A stretch of 64,000 nt of DNA from Parafrankia irregularis (lineage in GTDB: Bacteria > Actinomycetota > Actinomycetes > Frankiales > Frankiaceae). The stretch is from assembly GCF_001536285.1 (NCBI RefSeq), contig NZ_FAOZ01000031.1, forward strand, positions 38,402-102,401, given 5' to 3'. Below, piece by piece: positions 26,429 through 33,391 of the stretch. The notes beneath the pieces were generated by a model. That model was not told the origin of the DNA, searched no databases, and saw nothing but the letters and a program-made list of their open reading frames with translations. Positions within the stretch are counted from its first letter, which is position 1. Each line of letters begins with the position of its first letter. The translations under genes were made by a program, and so were the position numbers.

Positions 26429-27456
26429 ACGCGCTCCCAGCAGAAGGCGCTTGGCGCGGCGCGCTCGCCAGCGACGACGACCACCGGCAACTGACCACCC
26501 TGCCCGGCTGGCGGGCGTTCACCGCCGCGGCCATCACCGCCCCCGATCTACTCCCGCCCGCCCGGTGGACGGCGCTCGGCGAGACCGAACGAGCCTGCTA
26601 CGACGAGCAGCGTCTCGACTACCACACCCGCCTGGCCGTGGTCGGCACCTCGACACTGCGCCAGGTCGTCCACGCCGGCAGGCGCCTCACCCTGCTCAAC
26701 CGGCATGCCGTCTCCGCCCGGCGCGGCCTGATCCTGTCCGGGGCTGCCGGCACCGGCAAGACCACCGCGATCACCCAGTTCGGCAAGACCCACGAGGCGA
26801 TCGACCGCCGCCGCCATCCCGACGTCAGCGACCGGATCCCGGTCATCTACGTGACCGTCCCGCCCGCCGCGACCGCGCGCATGCTCGCGGTCGAGTTCGC
26901 CCGGTTCCTCGGCCTGCCGCTGACCACCCGGGCGAACATCACCGATGTCATCGAAGCGGTCTGCGGCGTCGCCGTCGACACCCGCGTCAGCCTCGTCTGC
27001 GTGGACGAGATCCACAATTTGACCCTGGCCACCCGCACCGGTGCCGAGGTCTCCGACACCCTGAAGTACTTCTCCGAACGCATCCCCGCCACCTTCGTCT
27101 ACGCCGGCATCGACGTCGAACGCAACGGCCTGTTCGCCGGCACCCGCGGCCGGCAGATCGCCGGTCGGTTCAGCCTGATCGACACCACCCCGTTCCCCTA
27201 CGCCGACGAATGGAAAGCCCTCGTCGCCACCCTCGAGCAGGCACTGCGGCTGCATCACCACGTCGCCGGAACCCTGCCCCAGCTCGACCGCCACCTGCAC
27301 CAGCGCACCGGCGGGATGATCGGCAGCCTGTCCCACCTGATCCGCGGCGCCGCGGTCGAGGCAGTCCTCGACGGCACCGAAAAGATCACCCGAAGGACTC
27401 TCGACCAGGTCGACCTCGACCACGCCGCCCAGACCGCGAACCCCACCAGCCCATGA
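26425..27456 (+). CDS. TnsC/TniB-like AAA+ ATPase
   Basis: 343 residues from GTG 26425. The Walker A motif is GAAGTGKTT (about residues 106-114) and Walker B is LVCVDEIHNL (about 191-200), followed by sensor-type sequence TFVYAGIDVERNGLF and GRFSLIDTTPF. Such ATPases form filaments on target DNA and connect the target selector to the transposase. It starts inside the tnsB stop and ends inside the start of the TniQ-like gene (ATGA). Confidence 0.85.
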   Translation: MNALPAEGAWRGALASDDDHRQLTTLPGWRAFTAAAITAPDLLPPARWTALGETERACYDEQRLDYHTRLAVVGTSTLRQVVHAGRRLTLLNRHAVSARRGLILSGAAGTGKTTAITQFGKTHEAIDRRRHPDVSDRIPVIYVTVPPAATARMLAVEFARFLGLPLTTRANITDVIEAVCGVAVDTRVSLVCVDEIHNLTLATRTGAEVSDTLKYFSERIPATFVYAGIDVERNGLFAGTRGRQIAGRFSLIDTTPFPYADEWKALVATLEQALRLHHHVAGTLPQLDRHLHQRTGGMIGSLSHLIRGAAVEAVLDGTEKITRRTLDQVDLDHAAQTANPTSP

Positions 27457-28028
27457 CCGCTGACACCCGCCTGCCCCGGCCTCTCCCGATCCGCCCCCGA
27501 CCCATCGCAGGCGAAAGCCCCGCCGCCTACGTCCGGCGCCTCGCCAACGCCAACCACCTCCGACCCGGCTACCTGCGCCGTCTCCTCGACGGCGGACCCG
27601 GCCACGACACGACCATCCGCATGGACTGGCTCGCCGCCCTCGCGGACAGATCGCTACCCGCCCTGCAACGAGCCCTCGCCAACCCGCACCGCCGCCAGGC
27701 CCGCAAACCCGAGCTGTTCGCCGCCATCCGCCACGACGCCCAGAACCGCCGCCTGTCGATGCGCGCACTCGCGGAACGCCACGGTGTCCACCGCCGCACC
27801 GTCCGCCAAGCCCTCGACTCCCCGACGCCCCCACCCCGCAAGAAGCTCCCGCCCCGGGGATCACGGCTCGACTCGCTCAAGCCGGCGATCGACGCCATGC
27901 TCCGCGAGGACAACCCCGACCCACCACGCAAGATCAAACAGATCTACGACCAACTACGTGACCAGAACCCCGACGCCGAGATCACCTACTCCGTGGTCCG
28001 GCTCTACGTCTGGGACCATCTCGAGTAG
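27453..28028 (+). CDS. TniQ-like domain fused to an IS21 IstA-type helix-turn-helix
   Basis: 191 residues from ATG 27453. Residues about 8-75 (LPIRPRPIAGESPAAYVRRL, NHLRPGYLRRLL) match the start of TniQ/TnsD target-selector proteins. Residues about 80-191 (ELFAAIRHDAQNRRLSMRAL, HGVHRRTVRQALDSPTPPPRKK, LDSLKPAIDAMLRED, ITYSVVRLYVWDHLE) match the N-terminal DNA-binding part of IS21 IstA transposases and stop before the DDE core. The zinc-finger part of TniQ is absent. The frame is unbroken across the join. As the fourth coupled gene it probably selects the target site. Whether the fusion is ancestral to this family or local is unknown. Confidence 0.7.
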   Translation: MTADTRLPRPLPIRPRPIAGESPAAYVRRLANANHLRPGYLRRLLDGGPGHDTTIRMDWLAALADRSLPALQRALANPHRRQARKPELFAAIRHDAQNRRLSMRALAERHGVHRRTVRQALDSPTPPPRKKLPPRGSRLDSLKPAIDAMLREDNPDPPRKIKQIYDQLRDQNPDAEITYSVVRLYVWDHLE

Positions 28029-28034
28029 GCGGAA

Positions 28035-28161
28035 CCGGACCACCTTCGCTGACACAAACGGCCGGCGACGCAATCCAAAATCGCCGAAGGCTGCACTGGC
28101 CCGTGTCATCGAATCTGATCCGACCAGGTCACAGACCTGCAGCGGATCACCTTCGCTGACA
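28035..28161. repeat. Right-side repeats, Tn7-like or IS21 end
   Basis: Three more copies of the ~20-bp motif: 28035-28054 (minus; TGTCAGCGAAGGTGGTCCGG), 28104-28123 (plus; TGTCATCGAATCTGATCCGA) and 28142-28161 (minus; TGTCAGCGAAGGTGATCCGC). The outermost ends in ...TGACA, which suits a TGT/ACA terminus. The interval also borders the istB gene of an IS21 remnant, whose end would carry similar repeats, so ownership is uncertain. Confidence 0.6.
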
Positions 28162-28169
28162 ACGGACAG

Positions 28170-28958
28170 TCAAGCTTGGTGCTCGGTGCGGTTCCGGGTG
28201 TGGGCGAGGCGGTAGGAGTCGGTGCCGGTCTCGAGGATGGTGCCGCCGAAGGTGAGGCGGTCGACGATCGCGGCGCAGAGGCGGGGGTCTGTGAAGGTCT
28301 TGGTCCAGCCGCCGAAGCTTTCGTTAGACGCGATCGCGACGCTGGCTTTCTCCTCACGTTCGGTGAGGACCTGGAAGAGGAGTTCGGCGCCGCGGCGGTC
28401 AAGTTCCATGTAGCCGAGTTCATCGATGCAGAGCAGGTCAACGCGTCCGTAGCGGGCGATGGTCTTGTTGAGGCTTTTCTCGTCAGCGGCCTCGACCAGC
28501 TCGTTGACGAGTTTCGTGGCGAGGGTGTAACGGACGCGGTAGCCCGCGATCGCGGCTTCGGTTCCCAGCGCGATGAGGAGATGGGACTTGCCGGTGCCGG
28601 AGTCACCGATGAGGCATAGTGGTTGGCCTTTGTTCACCCAGTCGCAGCGGGCAAGTGTGTGAACTGCGGCGGGGTCGATGTTCGGGTTGGCATCGAAGTC
28701 GAAGGCGCGAAGGGATTTGTCGCGGGGAAACGCGGCGGCTTTGATGCGGTGTTCGGAACGGCGACGGTTCCGGTCGTCGCATTCGGCCATAAGGAGTTCG
28801 GCGAGAAACCCACGGTAGGTCATCTGCTCGCGGCTGGCGGCCTCGGCGATGTCGGTGAACTGGGCGCGGACGGTCGGGAGGCGCAGCAGCCGGCAGGCCT
28901 GGTCGACGGCGGTCTCGGCGGCTTGCTCGGTCAGTCCGCGGTGGCGTTGGGTGGTCAC
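28170..28958 (-). CDS. istB: IS21-family helper ATPase IstB
   Basis: 262 residues from ATG 28958. Walker A is GDSGTGKSHLL and Walker B is DLLCIDELGYME. The C-terminal motif RLTFGGTILETGTDSYRLAHT is typical of IstB. It assembles on DNA and stimulates the IstA transposase. The gene is intact and overlaps the end of istA (ATGA). Only 8 bp separate its stop from the outer repeat at 28161. Confidence 0.9.
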   Translation of the reverse strand: MTTQRHRGLTEQAAETAVDQACRLLRLPTVRAQFTDIAEAASREQMTYRGFLAELLMAECDDRNRRRSEHRIKAAAFPRDKSLRAFDFDANPNIDPAAVHTLARCDWVNKGQPLCLIGDSGTGKSHLLIALGTEAAIAGYRVRYTLATKLVNELVEAADEKSLNKTIARYGRVDLLCIDELGYMELDRRGAELLFQVLTEREEKASVAIASNESFGGWTKTFTDPRLCAAIVDRLTFGGTILETGTDSYRLAHTRNRTEHQA

Positions 28959-29893
28959 GGCCGGGTTCCTTCCTGGGCGGTGCGGCGGCTGGGTAGGAGC
29001 TGGTCGTAGACGGCCACCGAGGGCAGGGGCCGGGTGTCGGGCGGCAGCTGGATCAGACGTCGCTCGGTCAGCGAACTGACGGCGGAACCGGGCTGTGGCG
29101 GCGTGGATGGGGGCGGTTCGTCGGTGTCTGCTGCCCTGCGGGCCTCAAGCGCGACGGCGTCAGCGGTCAGCGCTCCGGCCCGTAGCGCGGCCGCCAAGCC
29201 CGCGACGACGTGCTCGTGAGCGAGGTGGCGGTGCAGTAGCAGCACCTCGATCAGCGCTCGTGTCCCGACCGGCTCGCCGTGGGCCTTGGTCGCTGCTGCC
29301 CACCAAGCGTCGTGGACAGGGGTGAACCTGCCCGCCGAACGAGCCTGCTCCAACGCGGTCGCCCCGGGCAGCGCGCCCGGCTTGCGGACCAGCGCTTCGA
29401 GGTAGTGATCCAGGTCCAGGCGGGTCGCGCCCTGGGCCATCACCCGTTCATGGCGGGCGACCTCGACCTGCCCGTCGTAGACGACGAGGTGGGAGGCGTG
29501 GAGCAGGACTCGCACCCGCCTGCCGATCAGCCGGACCGGCACCGAGTAGCGGGCGTTGCGCACCGGGACGCGGCTGTAGCGGTCGACCCTCGGGTTCGAC
29601 CAGCGGCCGGTCTCGAACGCCTCGTCCGGAAGCCGGGCCAGCGTCGGCTGCTCGACAGCGAACATCTCCCCGACCGTGCGAGCGCGAGCCCCGATCCGGC
29701 GGGCATCATCGTCCCGGTCCCACCGCTCGATCGAGGCGTTGAGCTCCTCCCACGAATCGATCTCCGGAACCGGGACGAGGTGGTTGCGGCGGAACCTGCC
29801 GATATCGCCCTCGACGCCGCCCTTCTCGTGCGCACCACCCAGCCCAGGCTGGCAGTAGAACGGCTCGATGCCGTAGTGCGACCGGAACGCGGG
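28955..29893 (-). pseudogene. istA: IS21-family transposase IstA, C-terminal fragment
   Basis: About 310 codons survive, starting at PAFRSHYGIEPFYCQPGLGG. They include the catalytic Glu region (AHEKGGVEGDIGRFRRNHLVPVP), the Mu-type C-terminal domain (SRVPVRNARYSVPVRLIGRRV) and the tail QLLPSRRTAQEGTRP. The N-terminal HTH and the first two catalytic Asp residues are missing because an IS256 element cuts in at about 29896. The IS21 is therefore dead although IstB is intact. Confidence 0.8.
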
Positions 29894-29896
29894 TCA

Positions 29897-31316
29897 CGTC
29901 CAGAGACGTGGTGTACGGAGAGTGACTCCGTGTGATCCTGGTTGAAGGTTATGCGGTCAGGGCTTCGTGTGTCACGGTGATCTCGGGTGTGTCTTCGGTG
30001 TTGTGGGACGGGTCGGTTCTGGCGAGGATTTCCAGACCGATGTAACGGTGGGTTTCAATCCACTCGTCGTGCTGTTCGGCGAGGACGGCGCCGATGAGAC
30101 GGATGATGGCGTCGCGGCTGGGGAAGATGCCGACGACGTCGGTGCGTCGCCGGATCTCCCTGTTCAGCCGCTCCTGCGGGTTCGAGGACCAGATCTGCCG
30201 CCAGATCTCCCGCGGATAGGTAGTGAACGCAAGCAGGTCGGCTTTCGCATCGGAGAGATGGTCGGCGGCTTTGGGAAGTTTCTCGGTGAGCGCGTCGACG
30301 ACGCGGTCGAACTGCACGCTGACCTCGTTCGCGTCCGCCTGATCGAAGATCGTTCTCACCAGGGTCGCGACCCACGGCTGCGACGATTTTGGTGTCGCTA
30401 CCAGCAAGTCCCGCAGATAATGTGTGCGACACCTCTGCCAGGATGCGCCGGGCAGCGTGGAACCGATCGCGTTGACGAGGCCGCGGTGGGCGTCCGAGGT
30501 GACGAGCCGCACTCCGGACAGGCCGCGGGCGACCAGGCCGCGGAAGAACGCCAGCCAGCCGGCTCCGTCCTCGCTGCTCACGACGTCCAGGCCGAGGATC
30601 TCCCGGTGACCGTCGCCGTTGACCCCGACGGCGAGCAGGCAGTGGACGTTGATCACCCTGCCGTCCTCGCGGACCTTCATCGTGAGCGCGTCGGCCTGGA
30701 CGAACCGGTACGGGCCGGCATCCAGTGGTCGGCTGCGGAACGCCTCGACCTGGGCGTCTAGATGTTTCGCGAGCTTGGACACCTGGGATTTCGAGATGTT
30801 CGCGACCCCGAGCTGCTCGACGAGCTTGTCGACCCTTCTCGTCGATACCCCGAGCAGATAGGACGTGGCCACCACCGAGATCAAGGCCTGTTCGGCGCGG
30901 CGCCGCCGTGTCAGCAGCCATTCCGGGAAGTAGGAGCCCTGCCGCAGCTTCGGCACCGCCAGCTCGATCGTCCCGGCGCGGGTGTCCCATTCTCGCATCC
31001 GGTAGCCATTCCGACGATTGACTCGATCCGGAGATACCTCCCCGTATTCGGCGCCGCAGATCCCGTCCGTGTCGGCGCCCATCAACGCCTCCGCGAACGC
31101 CTTCACCATCGAGCCCAGCAGATCTGGACTCGCTGCCATCAGTTCCTTGCCGAAGCCCTCGGCATCGGTCACAGTCGGGCGCACGGCCATCGCGTATCTC
31201 CTCATCGAGTTCTTGGCGGTTCTCGAAAAGGATCATGCGGTGGTCGCTCTACGTCACGGACCCTCGCTCCGGCGAGTCGCTAGACGATCACGATCCGTAC
31301 ACCACGTCAGTGGACG
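29897..31316 (-). mobile_element. IS256-family element, complete
   Basis: About 1,420 bp with terminal inverted repeats. The left end at 29897-29919 and the right end (reverse complement of 31294-31316) agree at 21 of 23 positions, including GACGTGGTGTACGGA, the usual IS256 end. No matching 8-bp target duplication is seen. It is flanked by two unrelated truncated elements (IS21 left, group II intron right), which suggests a deletion or recombination after insertion. Confidence 0.82.
29949..31190 (-). CDS. IS256-family transposase
   Basis: 413 residues from ATG 31190, placed 8 bp after GAGGAG (an upstream ATG at 31205 is also in frame). Conserved IS256 features are present: NRRNGYRMREWDTRAGTIEL, VPKLRQGSYFPEWLL, the DDE residues around VQADALTMKVRE, LVTSDAHRGLVNAIG and SSNPQERLNREIRRRTDVVGIFPS. 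Full length and undamaged, so the element is probably active. Confidence 0.92.
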   Translation of the reverse strand: MAVRPTVTDAEGFGKELMAASPDLLGSMVKAFAEALMGADTDGICGAEYGEVSPDRVNRRNGYRMREWDTRAGTIELAVPKLRQGSYFPEWLLTRRRRAEQALISVVATSYLLGVSTRRVDKLVEQLGVANISKSQVSKLAKHLDAQVEAFRSRPLDAGPYRFVQADALTMKVREDGRVINVHCLLAVGVNGDGHREILGLDVVSSEDGAGWLAFFRGLVARGLSGVRLVTSDAHRGLVNAIGSTLPGASWQRCRTHYLRDLLVATPKSSQPWVATLVRTIFDQADANEVSVQFDRVVDALTEKLPKAADHLSDAKADLLAFTTYPREIWRQIWSSNPQERLNREIRRRTDVVGIFPSRDAIIRLIGAVLAEQHDEWIETHRYIGLEILARTDPSHNTEDTPEITVTHEALTA

Positions 31317-31585
31317 CCACTCCGGCAAATGAAGATGGCGCGAGCTTGGCTTGGGCTCTGCAACGGAACAGGAGAACTCCTCGGCCCGACACGGGTCCCG
31401 CGGATTGGAGCGGGAACCCACCGGGAGATCGGCAAGCGGCTAATCCGTGAGTCGCGGAGTACCGGGTGCGGGCCAGGAGGGCGGAACGTCCCGTAGTAGT
31501 GATGAAGCGCCTGTAATGGGCGCGGAGCGAAGGGGGCGTGCCGTCGAGTGTCGTCCAGCGATCAACCAGCCATGGGAGGAATTGC

Positions 31586-32863
31586 ATGGGCGAGACAAGG
31601 CCAGCAGGAAAGTCGTTTGACATTCCGAAGAAGCTGATATGGGAAGCGTACCTGAAGGTTAGTGGCAACAGAGGTGCGGCGGGGATTGACGGGCAGTCTC
31701 TGGCGGAGTTCGAACAGGATCTTCGGAACAACCTGTTCAAGCTTTGGAACCGAATGTCGTCGGGGAGCTACTTCCCGGAGGCGGTGAGAGCCGTCTCCAT
31801 CCCGAAGTCAGACGGTGGCACCCGGATCCTCGGAGTGCCCACCGTCGCCGATCGGATAGCGCAGACGGCCGTGGCCATGATCCTGGAGCCGGAAGCGGAC
31901 CCAGTGTTCCATCCTGACTCCTACGGTTATCGGCCAAGGAAGTCCGCGCTGGACGCGGTGGAGGTGTGCAAGCAGCGGTGTTGGCGACGCCCCTGGATAG
32001 TCGATCTTGACATCCAGGGGTTCTTCGACAACGTTCCGCACGCACAGATCGTCGCCGCGGTGGAGACACACACGAACCTGCCCTGGGTTGTGCTGTACGT
32101 GAAACGGTGGCTTGTCGCGCCGGTTCATCACCCTGACGGCAGCCGTGTCACTCCCGTGAAGGGAACTCCACAGGGATCGGCGATTTCGCCACTGTTGTCG
32201 AATCTCTTCCTGCACTACGCGGTGGACGCATGGCTTGCCAGGAACTTCCCGGTGGTGCGGTTCGAGAGGTACTGCGACGACATTATCCTGCACTGCTACA
32301 GTCAGCGGCAGGCGAAGTACATTCGCGATGTCGTTGCGAAGCGGCTGCTGGAGTTCGGGTTGCGCTGCAACCCGGACAAGACCCGGATCGTCTACTGTAA
32401 GCAGGACGGACGCGACGAGGAACACCCGGTAACAAGCTTCACGTTCCTGGGATTCGATTTTCGCCGTGCGCCTATCCGACGACGTGACGGCGTACTGATG
32501 TGCGGGTTTGTCCCGCTGGTCGGCAAGTCGGCACTGAAGTCGATGGCGCGGGTCATCCGGCAGTGGAAGCTGGGGCGGTGGACCAGTGCAAGCCTTCGGG
32601 ACCTCGCCACGATGGTCAATCCCATCGTGGCAGGCTGGATCGGCTACTACGGGCGCTTCTACAAGTCCAGGCTGATGCGCTTCCTGAAACAGCAGATCAA
32701 CCCTTTCCTTGTGAAGTGGGCGATGCGGAAATATAAGCGACTGCGTCGAGCGAAACGACGGGCTCGTCGGAAACTGGCCGAGATAGCGTCAGCGTTCCCG
32801 ACGATGTTCGCTCACTGGAAGCACGGCGCGAGTCCTGCTGGTTCGACGGTGGGAGCCCGGTGA
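31586..32863 (+). CDS. ltrA: Group II intron reverse transcriptase/maturase, YCDD variant
   Basis: 425 residues from ATG 31586, preceded by GGGAGGAATTGC. RT blocks: GAAGIDGQSLAEFEQDL, GTRILGVPTVADRIAQTAVAMILEPEADPVFH, WIVDLDIQGFFDNV and GTPQGSAISPLLSNLFLHY. The catalytic motif is ERYCDDII, with Cys instead of the usual Ala in YADD. The X domain is IVAGWIGYYGRFYKSRLMRF with a basic C-terminus. The stop codon lies inside domain V (32861-32863). It is only distantly related to the maturase at 10813-12276. Confidence 0.88.
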   Translation: MGETRPAGKSFDIPKKLIWEAYLKVSGNRGAAGIDGQSLAEFEQDLRNNLFKLWNRMSSGSYFPEAVRAVSIPKSDGGTRILGVPTVADRIAQTAVAMILEPEADPVFHPDSYGYRPRKSALDAVEVCKQRCWRRPWIVDLDIQGFFDNVPHAQIVAAVETHTNLPWVVLYVKRWLVAPVHHPDGSRVTPVKGTPQGSAISPLLSNLFLHYAVDAWLARNFPVVRFERYCDDIILHCYSQRQAKYIRDVVAKRLLEFGLRCNPDKTRIVYCKQDGRDEEHPVTSFTFLGFDFRRAPIRRRDGVLMCGFVPLVGKSALKSMARVIRQWKLGRWTSASLRDLATMVNPIVAGWIGYYGRFYKSRLMRFLKQQINPFLVKWAMRKYKRLRRAKRRARRKLAEIASAFPTMFAHWKHGASPAGSTVGAR

Positions 32864-32886
32864 CGGGAGACTGTCACGCCGGGTTC
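32853..32886 (+). ncRNA. Group II intron domain V
   Basis: A 34-nt hairpin from GAGCCCGG to CCGGGTTC with a GGAGAC internal segment. It overlaps the end of the maturase ORF and is followed by the domain VI stem. Confidence 0.78.
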
Positions 32887-32929
32887 TGAGAGCAGCGGCG
32901 GGTGAGATTCCCGCCGCTGACTCACCTTG

Positions 32930-33290
32930 TTCGAGGTCCGTGGCCGTGATTGAGACCGGTGGACTCCGAGCTCGACGAGAAGTTCGGATACCTGCTTCGA
33001 GAGCATCGCCCCGCCACGGTCCGCGTGGATCGCCCGCGGCGCGGCCCCGTTCCGATGGATGGCATCGGCGAGGAAGTCCTGCGCGACCACAGCGTTCTCG
33101 GCGCCGGCGACGAGCCAGCCGGTCACATACCGGGAGTAGACGTCGAGGATGACGTACAGCTTGTACCAGACGCCTTTAGTCGGTCCTTTCAACGCGGTGA
33201 TGTCCCACGTTCAGATCTCATCCGGTCCGGTCGCGGACAGCTCCGGACAGAGGGACGCGTTGGGCGGGTCGGCTGTGAGCCAGAACGTCT
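32930..33290 (-). pseudogene. IS3-family OrfB transposase fragment
   Basis: Minus-strand reading: ATGPDEI-stop-TWDITALKGPTKGVWYKLYVILDVYSRYVTGWLVAG...DFLADAIHRNGAAPRAIHADRGGAMLSKQVSELLVELGVHRSQSRPRTSN. This is the DDE core of IS3 OrfB with the first two Asp residues (WDIT, HADRG). An in-frame TGA replaces the Trp of the conserved WTWDIT motif. The catalytic Glu part is absent because a group II intron truncates the gene on the left. Confidence 0.82.
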
Positions 33291-33391
33291 GGCTCACGCT
33301 TGGCGTACCTCCTTGACGGAGTTTCGCCTGTTTGTTGGGTAGCTCTCGACGGCTTGGTCGGCTGTGGCCTGTACAGATTCGTATTCACGTT

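Larger units (their letters stand above)
31317..32921 (+). mobile_element. Group II intron, 5' end truncated
   Basis: Ribozyme domains I-III are partly visible at 31317-31585 (for example GTAGTAGTGATGAAGC and GGAGCGAAGGGG, stretches common to bacterial group II introns). The maturase ORF and a 34-nt domain V at 32853-32886 follow. The domain VI stem AGCGGCGGG/CCCGCCGCT follows, and the intron ends near 32921 (up to about 32930 possible). The beginning of domain I is missing where the IS256 right end lies. It is inserted antisense in an IS3 transposase gene. Confidence 0.8.

Noticed and set aside
23719-28161. CRISPR-associated transposon
   Set aside because: No repeat-spacer array and no cas gene anywhere in the window; the TniQ-like protein carries an IstA-type DNA-binding domain instead.
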